From the NCBI GenBank assembly GCA_003952965.2, contig CM025850.1, forward strand, positions 34,774,048 through 34,838,047: DNA of 64,000 nucleotides. The letters are read 5' to 3'. How positions within the stretch are numbered: position 1 is the first letter of the stretch; each line of letters starts with the position of its first letter. The notes beneath the pieces were generated by a model that saw only the letters and a program-made list of their open reading frames with translations, was not told the origin of the DNA and did no database searches. A program made the translations under genes and the position numbers. The stretch comes from Morella rubra (Eukaryota; Streptophyta; Magnoliopsida; Fagales; Myricaceae). Shown one piece after another: positions 44,703 through 55,579 of this stretch.

Positions 44703-45140
44703 TTTACCAGTTTCTCTTTCTACCATAGCGTGAAAGTTTTTAAACTGTTCAAAAACTTGATCCTTCGTTCTCAAGAAATACACCTACACTTTACGTGAAG
44801 CATCATCAATAAATGTAACAAAATACCTCTTACCGCCCAAAGACTCCACCTCTAAGGGACCGCATATATCAGAGTGTACCAGGCTCAACAACTCTGATCT
44901 TTTACTAGCAGATGTACTAAACGAGACTCGATGCTGCTTACCGAACAAGCAATGCTCACAAGGGTTTAGCGCTGTACCTTTGTTGACAGTAATAAACGCC
45001 TTCTTTGCCAATGTAAATAACTCATTCTCACCCATATGATCGAGTCTCTCATGCCATAGATTTGGAGATGCCTCATCTTAAACTGCATTGAGGCTATTGG
45101 TGCATATCTTCACATGGGTCTTGTATAACATGCCGTAGAT
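44703..45140 (-). pseudogene. GAG-pre-integrase and first half of integrase, inverted
   Basis: On the minus strand: YKTHVKICTNSLNAV, LWHERLDHMGENELF, NPCEHCLFGKQHRVSFS (zinc-binding CxxC half), LSLVHSDICGPLEVESLGGK (first catalytic Asp), FVTFIDDASRKV and, after one stop, QVFEQFKNFHAMVERETGK, where it ends. Confidence 0.9.
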
Positions 45141-45482
45141 ATGTCCACAGGTGACAACCATGGTGCCTTTTGTCAAGTGCCTCCGGACAGACAATGGAGG
45201 CGAGTACACTTCCAGAGAGTTAAGAGCATACTGCTCTGGCCATGGCATCAAACACGAGAAGACGGTCCCACACACCCCACAACACAATGGTGTAGCCGAG
45301 AGGATGAATCGGACCATTGTAGAACGAACAGATGTATGCTCAGTATGACAAGTTGCCTAAGCCATTCTGGGGTGAAGCAGTTCGTGCAGCCTGTTACCTG
45401 ATCAACAGAACACCATTTGTATCGTTGAAGTTCGAAGTGCCGGAGATGGTGTGGTTTGGTCATAAGATCTCCTACTCTAATC
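45141..45482 (+). pseudogene. second half of integrase, plus orientation
   Basis: Begins at KCLRTDNGGEYTSRELRAY (second catalytic Asp), then HTPQHNGVAERMNRTIVE (catalytic Glu) and PFWGEAVRAACYLINRTPF, ending at YSNLRVV. It picks up exactly where the inverted half at 44703 stops. Confidence 0.9.
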
Positions 45483-45603
45483 TGAGAGTTGTATTTGGTT
45501 TGTTGAAATCAAAGTTATCTCCTCTGTGTGGAAGTAGGTAAATTGCCGAACCACGTTAAATATTGGCCTCCGTGTGTTTGTGTTTTTCGTTCTGTGCTCA
45601 ACA
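45483..45603 (+). repeat. last part of the Tork-like 3' LTR
   Basis: Matches the final 120 bp of the 5' LTR (TGAGAGTTGTATTTGGTTTG to GCTCAACA). Confidence 0.9.
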
Positions 45604-46377
45604 GATATATTTAATGGAATGAAGGAACTAAAGGCTCTGTCTTTGCAATGTATTTCCTTCTAGTCGCTTCCACCATCAATTCGAAACATTGACAACCTTT
45701 GAACGTTGAATCTGGCTAAATGTTCTTTAGGAGATGTTTCACAATTGGATCACTTGGGAATTTAGAAATTCTTAGCTTTTGTGATTCCTCAATCAGAGAG
45801 TTATTGAAGGATATAGGAAATCTTACTCGGTTAAAGTTGTTAGATCTGTTGGATTGCAGGCAACTTGAGCGAATTGTCGACGGTATCCTATTGAGCTTAA
45901 CTCAAACTGAAGGAGTTGTATGCAGGAAAAAGATTTAAGAATTGGAATCGACGGAAGGAAATGGGAAGGAACCATTGCAAACCTTGCCGATTCCCCAATC
46001 CCATCAAATGATGACTTTAGATATTGTGGTACCCACATTTAGGTCTTGCTAAAAGATTTGAGCTTCAATCGAAAAAAGCTAAAATTCAATTTCACTAGCC
46101 TATGCCAGGAAAGAAATAGAGAGTATTTGTTGGAAAATAGACTATGACTCAGATGCTGTGGTGCAGCTGAGAGCTTTGGATCTAGTAAAAATGTAGAACG
46201 TAAAAATATTTAGTATGAGGTAGGCAGAGAAGGTTTTCAATGCTTGAAGTTTCTCGCAGTTAGAGAATATGATGGGGCAAAATTTGTCATCGATGCCATC
46301 GGGTTGGTTTCTGCTTGCTGCCTTCCCTCACTAAAGAGTCATTGAAGCTTACGGACATCAAATCCCAGATAGGTCCT
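45604..46377 (+). pseudogene. CC-NB-LRR pseudogene, part 2: LRR region
   Basis: Continues the LRR array: FNGMKELKALSLQCISF, LPPSIRNIDNL, CSLGDVSQLDHLGNLEILSF, SIRELLKDIGNLTRLKLLDL, then degraded repeats through LPSLKESLKLTDIKSQIG at 46325-46372. LxxLxxLxLxxC spacing is that of RPS2-like CNLs. It has stops (45663, 45701) and frameshifts. Cut at 46377 by the next Copia. Confidence 0.9.
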
Positions 46378-46901
46378 TGTTGGACCAAATCGTCCCTATG
46401 CAAATTAAATAATAACTCCAAACAAACCAACAACCAAACTAGAAAAGAAATAAAGCAAGTACAAAGAGAACATACAAGATTTACATGGAAAATCTTTCAA
46501 TGTGATGGAAAAAACCACGGGACAACTCTGAGATATTAAAATAGAGATTACAACACTCAAGTTTATGCCCAAAACTTGAGTTCAAGCAAATTAAAAAACA
46601 ACAAGATCAACTCTCTAAGAAAAATATAACCTCACCACAAATCTTTGAATCTGACGAAGCTCACCCTATAACGGGATCTTCAATCTGAATATCACAACTC
46701 CCCGCTAATGAAATAGCCAGATAACCTTCTATCCTTTTTTCCTTTTTCTTTTTATTTCTCTCTTCTCTCTTCTCTCTTTTTTTCCTCCTCTTGCGGCTGC
46801 ATCTTTCTTTTTCATCTTAATTGTGTTTTGCAGCAACCTCTTGTTGTCCTATTCTTTTTTATTTAAAATTGGGGCCCACGAATAGGCTTTGCCTTTCTCA
46901 T
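46378..46901 (-). repeat. 3' LTR of the reverse-oriented Copia, 5'-truncated
   Basis: Matches 57215-57782; the 21 outermost bases at the integrase side are gone. The junction lies in a shared word (CTTTGCCTTTCTCAT). Confidence 0.88.
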
Positions 46902-47427
46902 ATCTAATGTCATGCTCTGAGCAGTAATCTTCAAACACATTAGACATATATTACCCTCCATTGTTAGTCCAAAGACACTTCAAAACCTTACCAGTTTCTG
47001 GTTCCACCATGGCATGAAACTTCTTGAGGTGTTGAAAAACCTAGCTTTTTAATCTCAAACAAAACAACCACACCTTTCGTAAAACATTATTAGTAAAAGT
47101 AAGAAAATACTTATTTCCACCTAAGGACTTCACCTCAATGGGGCTGCATTCATTAGAATAAAATAAATCTAAGACATTAGGCTTTCTACTAGAGGATTTC
47201 TGAAAAGAAATTGTATGTTGTTTACCAATTAAACAATAATCATAGAAATTTAAAGAACGTGCTTTTGGCGAAAGGAATGAGGGATTTCCTTGTCAAAGCA
47301 ATCCCTTCTCACTCAAGTGAGCCAGCTACTTGTTCCACAAATTCAGTAAAGAATCACTTTTCATTGCATTTACCACTTCATTACACACCTTCACTTGTGT
47401 CTTGTAAAGTATGCAACAAATATTTTC
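46902..47427 (-). pseudogene. GAG-pre-integrase and partial integrase of the reverse-oriented Copia
   Basis: On the minus strand from the MULE edge: CCILYKTQVKVC, LNLWNK and a degraded HLSEKGLL, YCLIGKQHTISFQKSSSRKP, VKSLGGNKYFLTFTNNVLRK, KKFHAMVEPETGKVLKCL, then NNGG followed by a stop and FEDYCSEHDIRYEKG, where it runs into the LTR. The catalytic Asp of DNGG is Asn here. The catalytic Glu region is deleted. Confidence 0.88.
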
Positions 47428-47613
47428 GGAGTAATTTCATAGTTCACCCATTAAGGATGACCAAAAATCAATGTTGACCCACCAACTATCTTAACGGATA
47501 TTTACATCCTTTAAGTTTCAAAAATCATCAAAACTCGTTCTCTGTTCATTTTTAGCTTTAAAACAGACGGACAGGTCAAACACGTGCTTCCCATGTGATT
47601 TGCACCCATAACA
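47428..47613 (+). repeat. left terminal inverted repeat of MULE 1
   Basis: Contains TAATTTCATAGTTC near the edge and AAAACAGACGGACAG inside; mirrors 52735-52919. Confidence 0.92.
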
Positions 47614-49072
47614 GTTACCTTCTTGACCTCCATAAGTGACGAGAGACTAACCCTAACCCCGCAATCCCTTCACGTGCAGATCAACCCTCCCCCTTCCGAT
47701 TTCCTTTAACATTATTGTTGGACATTTGGTTTCACCTGATACTTACTGACTGAAGGTAGGATTACAGAGTGGGTTTACCCACGCGTATTGAAGCCCCGAA
47801 GCCCTAAATTGGACATAGAGAAGAGAAGACAAGCACGGTAAACATTGATTTTTTCCTTCTATTCCTATTCATTTTCCAAAATACTCCTCATTTGAACGTT
47901 GGCAAATGGGTTTTTGATTTTTGATTCTGTGGTTGGGGTTGTTTGAGAGTGAGGGGTGTGGTGATGGTATTTGACAGAGGAGGCTATTTATATGCATTTC
48001 CTTGTGAGTGTGGTTTCGTTAGTTGGAATTTTGATGTTAATTTACCAATTGTTTATGCAAGTGTTCTGTGGTCAACAACATGTGGTCCCATCAGGTTCCC
48101 TTTGCATTTTGTATATGTTTGTGGTTTCATTTGTTTTTTACTCTTAAATTATTGGGTTGTGCGTTGTCTTTTGTTTTGCCTTTATTTTTATTTTTTTCCT
48201 TTTCTGTTGTCTTTCTTTTTGCCTTTTGTTTTGTTTTGTAGAAGCTAGTCATTTATCGTCCATCTATCGTCATTTGTGTAGACCATATATTTGAACCTAA
48301 AACTAGACCATCTATCGTCCCTGGGTTCTTTTCATTAATGGACAAACAAGGCACAAACTTTGTTTTGTTCTGTTTGGTTGGCTGGAGCAGTCTAGGGAGG
48401 TTTCAACTAGATCACTGTTGAAGCTTTTAGTGTAAACTGTGGTGCCTAATGGCCAGTGAAAAGGAGTGATATATTTTGCACGATGTGTTTAAGAGGAATG
48501 AAACATGCTAACTACTGTTTGGACCATACTTTGATCCCTCCTAGGTGGATTCTATTTGTGTGAATTTTTTAATAAATAGTACGTTGTTTGTTGCTTTGGC
48601 ATGTGAGTAACAAGTTAATAGGTGGATTCTATTTTGATCAGTTGGTGAAAGTTTTCTAATTTGTAATCAATGTATTTTGTTGGGTGCTTTATTTGTAGAG
48701 TAAACATGTTATAGAAATTTGTTGGCAATCATTCGTTTGTCTTCTGTATTGGTAGATGGGGACTTCTTTTATGCTTTTGCTAGATGTATTCGGACATTGT
48801 TAGATAAGGAAAAAATGATAGGATTTGGGCATATATTTGGACATTTTTGGGACCTGATTTGGGACAGTATAAATGACATGCTTTTGGTAGATGTATTTGA
48901 ATGTTGTAAATACTGTTTGTATTTAATATAGAGAACTGAATCCTAACTACCACATTCTGAACAGTATTATAACATTATCACCTCACAAGGTTATAAAGTA
49001 TAGTATAAATTATTTGTCCTAGTCAGTTTTTTTCTAATGTTTATCTGATCATTGTGGTAGGTTTGTTGTGAC
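47614..49072 (+). other. upstream region of the MULE 1 transposase gene
   Basis: 1.4 kb of non-coding DNA between the inverted repeat and the transposase. An open frame at 47943-48248 is hydrophobic and T-rich without a known domain. A splice acceptor (TTGTGGTAG) lies near 49062, so an upstream leader intron is possible. Confidence 0.45.
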
Positions 49073-51060
49073 ATGTTAGAATCTGTATTGTTTAAGGTGC
49101 ACTACGGGGGACAATTCGACAGGTCTGAAAGATGTGTTTATGTGGGTGGTCAGGTTGCTGTACATGCTGATCCATGCGACACTGACTATCTCTCGTTTAT
49201 AGAGATAGAGGGTGTTGTCAAGGATTACGGATACAAGTCTGGTGACTTGTTGTACTATTAGGAGCCCAGGAAGACACTCTTCGATGGGTTGAAGATTATC
49301 TCAGGGGACTCCGATGTCCTTCAAATGGTGGCAGAACACATTGGGAAGGATGTAGTACTGCTCTAATAGTTGGGTTTGAAGCTGCCACTGTAGTGGACCC
49401 GTTTGACGAGGTCGATGAACAAACGGAAAGACGTCGTCTTGGAATTGGTACCAAATGGTGGAGTAATGCTCTAAGTAGCGATGATGATCTGTACGATGAC
49501 GATCATGATGAAGCAGCGGCCAATGAAAACTTCGGGGGGGCCATCGGTTGGTTTGGGTGGCCATTCATTCGAGGTGGGTGGGCCATTGAGTGGCCCCGTC
49601 GAAGACACTGATGTTGTTGATAGAGATGAGGAACACATGACGACGGATATGGCAAATGACGAACACGTGACAACGCAAGTTGGAGATGACGCACCTTCAA
49701 CACATCCAGAGTCTGTAGATGATGGTAAGTACTTTAGTCATCAATAACTTAGAAGATATTTAGTGATCCATCAACTGGTTCTGATTATTCTCTGTTAATT
49801 GGCATGCTGCAGGGTACCTTTCTGACCAAGTGATCTCTGATACCCTTATATCTCCACATGAGAGTGAAGATGAGGTTGATCGGCCTTCACGCACTGCTCC
49901 AGAGTTCCATGAGCGTGCCCTACGGTCAGTGTTCCTAATGTAGGGAATGAAGTTCACATATGCAGCACTATTTAGAGCTGCTGTAAAAGAGGCCAACATT
50001 AAAATGGGGAAGGATGTCTACTTCAAGAAAAACAGCGGGGACAGAGTCGTGATGGTGTGTAGGAGGGAGAAGTGTAAATATAGGGTGTATGGTATGATGA
50101 TACCCAGGGAATGAAGCTTTAAGATCGCGGATATTCAGCCAAGACATAAGTGTCCAAGATGGTACAAGCTATCTCAAGTCAGCTTCTGATGGATTACGGA
50201 TAAAATGGTTGACCAGATTAAAAGTCAACCAAATATGGCAATGTCTACAATCTATGACGAGGTGAAGCGAAAGTGGCAGCGCGAGACTATGAGGCAGAAA
50301 TGCTATAGAGCAAAGAGGAGAGCTTTGGATATGATATTCAGTTCCCATAAGGAACAATATAAGAGGGTATAGGACAATTGTGCTACAGAGAGGGAGACAA
50401 ACCCCGGTAGCCGTGTGTTAGTAATGATTGACCGTATTTTTCCGGAGTCGTTTTTTCCACGCCTGTATGTATCATTCAATGCTATGAAGACTGGCTTCAA
50501 GGATGGGTGCAGAGCCCTAATCTATTTGGATGGTTGCTTCTTGAAGGGGGGTTCAAAGGTCAGCTTCTGAGTACTGTCGCCCGGGATCCCAACAATAATA
50601 TGTACCTTGTGGCATTTGTTGTTGTAGAAGCCGAGCTTAAGGACAATTGGGAATTATTCTTAGAGACGTTGGTGGGGGATCTCGGTTCAGCTCCACCCAG
50701 AGGTTGGACATTCATGTCTGATAGACAGAAGGTCATTTTATTACATTTGTTTTGTTTGGTTTAGACTTCTACACTTAGTATGTCCTTGCTGACTGTGGAT
50801 CTTTATGCAGGGGCTTGCACAAGATTTCAAAGCTGTGATCCCAATGGTCGATCATCGGTTCTGTGTCAAACATCTGTATGCTAACTTCAGAGATGCTAAC
50901 CATCGCGGTGTAGCCTTGAAAGACAAGCTATGGTGTGCGGCCACTGCATATACTGAAAGTGAATCCAACAAGAAGATGGATGAGCTGAAGGCACTAAGTC
51001 CAAATGCACATGAGTACCTACGGAAGGTAGACTATACTTAGTTAGCTTATTGTAAGGAAA
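49073..51060 (+). pseudogene. MuDR-type (MULE) transposase, truncated
   Basis: Catalyses cut-and-paste transposition in intact relatives. Starts at ATG 49073 with the PB1-like N-terminal domain (VHYGGQFDRSERCVYVGGQV, GVVKDYGYKSGDLLYY), then a stop at 49260. An acidic spacer follows and then the DNA-binding MuDR-type region (FTYAALFRAAVKEANIKMGK, RREKCKYRVYG, MSTIYDEVKRKWQRE). The MULE catalytic domain has the first Asp in LIYLDGCFLKGG (near 50515), second Asp context WTFMSDRQKGL, and VDHRFCVKHLYANFR. An intron of about 80 bp (50732-50810, GT...GCAG) splits SDRQK/GL. Coding similarity ends near 51040, before the third acidic residue and the SWIM zinc finger. Several stops (49939, 50112, 50370) confirm it is dead. 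Confidence 0.9.
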
Positions 51061-51684
51061 GGTACCTTTTTTGATGAATCAGATATGTTGGAACCAGCTT
51101 CGTACTTGGTGAATATGTTATTATCGATGAATATGATATGATATGTTAGCTTATTACCACTTTTTGTCAATGGTGAAGTGCCACCTATTCCATTTGCTTT
51201 TGGCCAGCTTTAGCATTGTGCACTTTAGCACTTTTTGGCCGTTGCTTAAAATATGAAAATAAAGTGTATACCATTTGCTTCAGGTGAATGCTTATTGTGC
51301 ACTTTAGCATAAATAACTCTGACAGGACTGAACTAAACAGACATCCTTACATTCATTAAAGCAGGTCCTTACAATAACCATTCACAAACGTTATTACATT
51401 AAGCGTTAATAAAGTAGGTCCTTACAATAACCAAAAATTCCATTATCCTTACATTAAGCATTAAAGTCTTGTTGACCAAATAATACAGTATGTAATTTGG
51501 TCAACAAGAACTCCAAGCTATAAACATCTCACGGTGGTAACATGTGCCTCAAATGAGTACACACACCGGTACCATATACGTGAGCAACCAAAATTCCACC
51601 AAAAAGACACCAACTGAAGAACAGTGTAGCCCTATAACCCCTCCTTTGGACCTCTGAATCCTTTCTCACCACCTGAATCTCCCC
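51061..51684. other. intergenic gap between the convergent MULE 1 genes
   Basis: Non-coding, AT-rich; the missing 3' half of the transposase would lie here. Near-duplicate words occur around 51355-51430 (AGCAGGTCCTTACAATAACC-type). Confidence 0.5.
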
Positions 51685-52640
51685 TCAATGTTGTGTAGCC
51701 ATGGAATCGATTATAGCTCGATGTTGCAAGGCCATGGCAGCAAGATGTTCTTGGTGTTGAGCAGTCATGGCCTCAATGACTATTTTTTTGTTGTCGGAGC
51801 TCTCTCTCAATTGATTATAAAGAAACTTTTTCACCAATTGTCTGACTGTGCATTGCTCAGAGTTTGCGAATAACCCTTTCTCCATATGCTCACATCTTAG
51901 GATCTCTCCATGCAAAATAATTACAATGACCACCATCCTGCCACCATTAATTTAAACAACTAGGTTAAACACATTTTTTTCTAAACAACTATGAATCCTG
52001 TCACATTCAGAACTATAACAATATTCAACTTTATCTACCAATAATTTCTTGGTACTTAAACTATACTATACTTACTCAACCAGTTATTAAACATTACCGT
52101 AACGGTTAAGTCTAATAAACATAGTACTACTAAACATTAATGTAACAATTAATGTTGTTGGGATTTCCTTACATGTCAATTCATCCCAACAACAACACAG
52201 AAAAAACCAAAAATTCCATCATGCATTTAATAAGATACCAAAACATGTTTGAAGGCAATAGTCGAGATTGGTAACTAACCTTGTACTTCACACAATCCCA
52301 AAATCGTCTGCCAAAGTTTTAATCTGTGAATGCAGTAGTCGAGTTTGCTCTCAAATTACAAAAACATTTTGGACTCTTTGTAGAACGTTCACTTTGTTCA
52401 CTTGTAGAGCTAAAGCTATTTTATGATTCGGACATTTAGACGACTGAGATAAGAAAAAAAAAAAATACCCACAACGTTTAGATATTAAAATCAAGTCAGA
52501 ATGGGAAAAAGTGAGGATCCAAACCTTTAGCGAAAATGGTTCTCGTATTTGCTTCACCCATGCATTTGAAAATGGTCGATGGCAAGAGCAGATCTCAACT
52601 TCGTGTCTCATGGATGGAATAGAAAGATGAAAGAGAGAGA
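51685..52640 (-). pseudogene. GRF-type zinc-finger protein gene of MULE 1, degraded
   Basis: Three exon-like pieces on the minus strand, in order. About 52616-52520 reads MRHEVEICSCHRPFSNAWVK (a CxC pair). About 52321-52281 reads FGRRFWDCVKYK, ending in a GTTAGT donor. 51943-51685 starts after a CAG acceptor with DGGHCNYFAWRDPKM, a frameshift, then a Lys/Glu/His-rich helical tail (QLVKKFLYNQLRESSDNKK, QHQEHLAAMALQHRAIIDSM). CxC, NPGRRFxxC-like, then CxYFxW is the GRF zinc-finger signature. The second piece has lost a base (stop next to NFGRRF). The whole is inferred across frames. Function unknown; a MULE accessory role is proposed from position only. Confidence 0.68.
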
Positions 52641-52734
52641 GAGAGAGAGAGGAGCGAAGTCGAGATAGCATAAATGGACATGTCGAGATAATGTAGAAGA
52701 ACGTTAGAATAGAGAGAACGACAAAAAGGTAAAT

Positions 52735-52919
52735 TGTTATGGGTGCATATCACGTGGGAAGCACATGTTCGAGCTGTCCGTCTGTTTTAACGCCAAAAAT
52801 GAACGGAGGATGAGTTTTGATGCTTTTTGAAACTTAAAGGACGTAAAATCCGTTAAGGTAGTTGGTGGGTCAATATTGATTTTTGGTTATACTTAATGGG
52901 CGAACTATGAAATTAACCT
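52735..52919 (-). repeat. right terminal inverted repeat of MULE 1
   Basis: Inverted copy of 47428-47613. A (GA)n run at 52632-52655 lies just inside, in the presumed leader of the GRF gene. Confidence 0.92.
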
Positions 52920-52928
52920 AATATTTCC

Positions 52929-53626
52929 TTTAGCAAATACTATTGACCCCTTTGTAAATTTTCATCTCCCGTTGCCAAAATAAATTTCATACCTTGCATC
53001 ATCAAAGGCATGTGTAGAAAGCAAATTCAGGCGCATGTCTGACACATGTCTCACATTTTTCAATGTCAAGGTGCATCCAACATTTGTTTGTGTCTATATC
53101 ACCAATTCCTACTATGTTGACATGACTCTCACTGCCCATCTTCACTCTGCTAAAATTACCCACTTTGTACGATCTATAAAGCTCACTCTTTGGAGTGAAA
53201 TGGCAAGAAGTCGCTGAGTCAATCGCTCACTCAACGAATAGATTCGCAATATGACAACACTGCTCTTTTTCAGCAAATAGAACTGTCACTGCCACATCCT
53301 CATCTAAAACACTAGTCGCAATATTCTGATTCTTATCTTCTTTTTGTTTATTTTTTTAAGCCTACAATACTTCTTTATAGACCCTTGCTTCGCCCCTATT
53401 CTCTTTTAACAAGAGCTTGTGCGTTTTCTTTGCTTGTATCTCTTCTTCTTGTCTCTTCATTGAACAAGGTATCTTTAACCATATTGAGTGCTAACACACC
53501 ATTTGGAGCAGAATTACTAAGTGACACCATTAAAGTCTCCAAACTATATGGCAATGAACTTAGAAGCAATATCGTTTGTAACTCGTCGTCTAGCACTATC
53601 TTTATTGTAATCAACTAATTCACTAA
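52929..53626 (-). pseudogene. gag C-terminal part and protease of the reverse-oriented Copia
   Basis: On the minus strand: DDELQTILLLSSLPYSLETL, NSAPNGVLALNMVKDTLFNE (gag), then a degraded zinc-knuckle region. A protease-like region follows with weak VDSGAS context near 53220, then VGCTLTLKNVRHVSDMRLNL and FDDARYEIYFGNGR, ending KGSIVFAKGNI at the MULE edge. Stops are frequent. Confidence 0.85.
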
Positions 53627-53850
53627 GGGCATGTTCGTTTGCCCAAAAATCCAAGAATTTAAACCCAATTTTCTAAATTTATACTCCTAACATTACTCCT
53701 TCACGCATACCAATACAACTCATCATTACCTTTTTACACACATCAATACAACTTTAACAACCTTTACACGCATGCTAATAAAGTTCAAACATCACCTAAA
53801 TATTCACACTATTCTTAGAATTCTTAAAATTTTCTCAAAACGAACATGCC
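53627..53850. mobile_element. MITE in the Copia gag
   Basis: 224 bp; starts GGGCATGTTCGTTT and ends AAAACGAACATGCC, a near-perfect terminal inverted repeat. It splits the gag sequence SDFQ / LVNQLI. No clear target duplication and no coding. Confidence 0.8.
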
Positions 53851-53940
53851 TTGGAAATCACTCAAATGCTCGACAACAGACTTTCCCTCTTTCAACTTTA
53901 AAAGTTCACTAGCTTTCTGATCGCAAAAGCTTTATTCTAG
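53851..53940 (-). pseudogene. gag middle piece of the reverse-oriented Copia
   Basis: On the minus strand reads NKAFAIRKLVN then, across a frameshift, KLKEGKSVVEHLSDFQ-like residues; joins the 56867 piece across MULE 2 and the 53626 piece across the MITE. Confidence 0.8.
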
Positions 53941-54158
53941 GCTAAATTAACCCCACTAGTCTCTAGAGTTTGACCAATTCCCATATTGGTCCTTAAGGTA
54001 AATTTTATCCTACGAGGACCCCAAGGGTTAGGAATGAGTCCAACATTGGTCCTTCCATCAAATAGGGCAACAGAAGTTGCCTACGTGGATGAAGGCAACC
54101 GTGTCAGACCCATTTACCCATCAACACGTGTTAAAAGTGACCATCTCAGTAAAAAACA
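53941..54158 (+). repeat. left terminal inverted repeat of MULE 2
   Basis: Starts GGCTAAATTA, includes TTTGACCAATTCCCA and CATCTCAGTAAAAA; mirrors 56648-56866. Confidence 0.94.
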
Positions 54159-54339
54159 CTTGAAACTATGGATCCCACATCCAACATGGCTTTCTACATT
54201 GGATTAAATAACCCATGTCATTTGGTTAGTTGGTTTGATCCCTCCACGTCCAAAATAATCAAAATAGCCTTAACAAAGAAATCCCTAAATTTCTTCGAAA
54301 GCTCCCACACTGTAAGAACCCAAAGTCTCAACCCCTTTT

Positions 54340-55357
54340 TGATTTCGAATTGATTCCCCCAACTTGTGCCACAATCTCTTGCGATGTCCAGGTGAGTAGC
54401 ATCTTCTTCCTCTGCGAGCGATGGTAGCCATGCTGGAGTGGCATAGGTAGAGCTAAAGGTGCACGGTGACTCACGTCTTTACTTCTGCAGGCCGAAGGCA
54501 CGGATGAGGACAAGCACAACAGAGGGGAACCCAAGCAGGAGATTGTTCGGCTATTCTTGATATTCAAGTAGTTTGGTGAGTTTGGTTAGCATTTGTTTTC
54601 GGCTTTAGTCATTTAGAAGTAGTTTGGTTAGTTTGATTAACAATTGCTTTCGGATTTAGTCATTCTAATACCTATAGCAATGTTGCATCTCTGTGAGAAT
54701 ATTAACCATAAAACAATTCATCAGTGGACCATCATTGGGAAAATTTGGACGTCAATGTAAAATTTTTGGGTGGGTGTTGTCTGAGTTTCAGTGATATAGG
54801 TGCGAAGTTCTTCTTTGATGCAAATTGTTGTTCCTTTGAGATGTGTATAGATCTGTGTGTTTCAAAGGGACATCAACCTTTCTTTGATGTAGGTTGATGT
54901 AGGTGCGAAGTTTTTCTGTGTTTCTCCTTTTTTATTTATGTAATGTACCTTTATTGATGAAGATTGATTTTATAAATCTTATATGACCAATTTCAATCTG
55001 TCATTTAGCTATATTTCTTTGCGAGTTTTTACCAATTTTTTGTTGCTTATGCAAAGGCATTTAGCCTGTAACTATTTTGAATGAATTAACCCCCCGCATT
55101 CTGTACTTGGGGAAGATTCCCTTACTAGTATGGTGAGGAAGATGAAGATCATGGAAGAGGAGATGAAGATCACGGAGGAGGAGCTCCATAAATCGAAGGC
55201 AAAGCAAAGGCAGCTCAAAATCATTTTGTTGGGATCCTGGATGTTTGTTGGTAGTGTTTGGTTCATTTGTACTCAAACCACTGCAGGGACCCTTGTTGCT
55301 GCCTTACTAGTAGTTAAATGTAGGTTTAGGTGGGTTTCTGGAAGTATAGTTGAATGA
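54340..55357 (+). pseudogene. GRF-type zinc-finger protein gene of MULE 2, degraded
   Basis: A piece at about 54485-54560, just after a TTCTGCAG acceptor, reads RMRTSTTEGNPSRRLFGYS, matching the TSxTxxNPGRRFxGC core of GRF fingers with Cys replaced by Tyr. A 54340-54480 piece with TCH/CG words may be the first Cys pair. From 55100 an open frame reads GEDSLTSMVRKMKIMEEEMK and EEELHKSKAKQRQLK (charged coiled coil), then the hydrophobic segment IILLGSWMFVGSVWFI, a likely membrane anchor, ending at 55357. Finger, coiled coil and C-terminal hydrophobic helix is a layout common in small plant GRF proteins. Exon joints are not certain. Confidence 0.62.
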
Positions 55358-55579
55358 TGTACTATAATCATTTTGTATGGATATTACTCATTTGATATGA
55401 ATCATTTTGTGAAATATAGGCAGTTGTGCAAATCAGGTTGTGAAATATTTTGTGCTCAAATGCATATTTACTTGACGCAAAAACAGTTTCTTTGGACAGT
55501 ATGGTTTGGATAGCTGGTTTGGGCATTTGCACAATATGGTTTGGACCTCTTCACCTTCACCCTCCCCTACAGTAACAGG

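Larger units (their letters stand above)
41060..45603 (+). mobile_element. Copia retrotransposon (Tork-like), internally inverted and scrambled, inside the NLR
   Basis: Outer ends are TGTTGACTTTC (41060) and GTGCTCAACA (45603) with flanks GATCT (41055-41059) and GATAT (45604-45608), a 4/5 target duplication. Rejoining the flanks gives continuous LRR coding. Inside, gag and the second half of integrase are on the plus strand. RT, RNase H, polypurine tract, the first part of the 3' LTR and the first half of integrase are on the minus strand. The pieces together make up one element's worth of domains, each present once, in the wrong order and orientation. Confidence 0.85.
47428..52919. mobile_element. 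Mutator-like element (MULE 1) with convergent transposase and GRF zinc-finger genes
   Basis: 5492 bp with terminal inverted repeats of about 185 bp (47428-47613 and 52735-52919) and 9 bp target duplication AATATTTTC / AATATTTCC (8/9). Removing it restores the Copia frame GNICCILYKTQ. It holds a MuDR-type transposase gene on the plus strand and a GRF-type zinc-finger gene on the minus strand, tail to tail. Both genes carry stops or frameshifts. Confidence 0.9.

Noticed and set aside
47943..48248. Hydrophobic 101-codon open frame upstream of the MULE transposase
   Set aside because: T-rich DNA yields Phe/Leu runs; no domain or signal architecture, and the position fits untranslated leader.
49393..49611. 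Independent acidic protein gene
   Set aside because: The acidic stretch is the spacer between the PB1-like and DNA-binding parts of the MULE transposase, seen in neighbouring frames.
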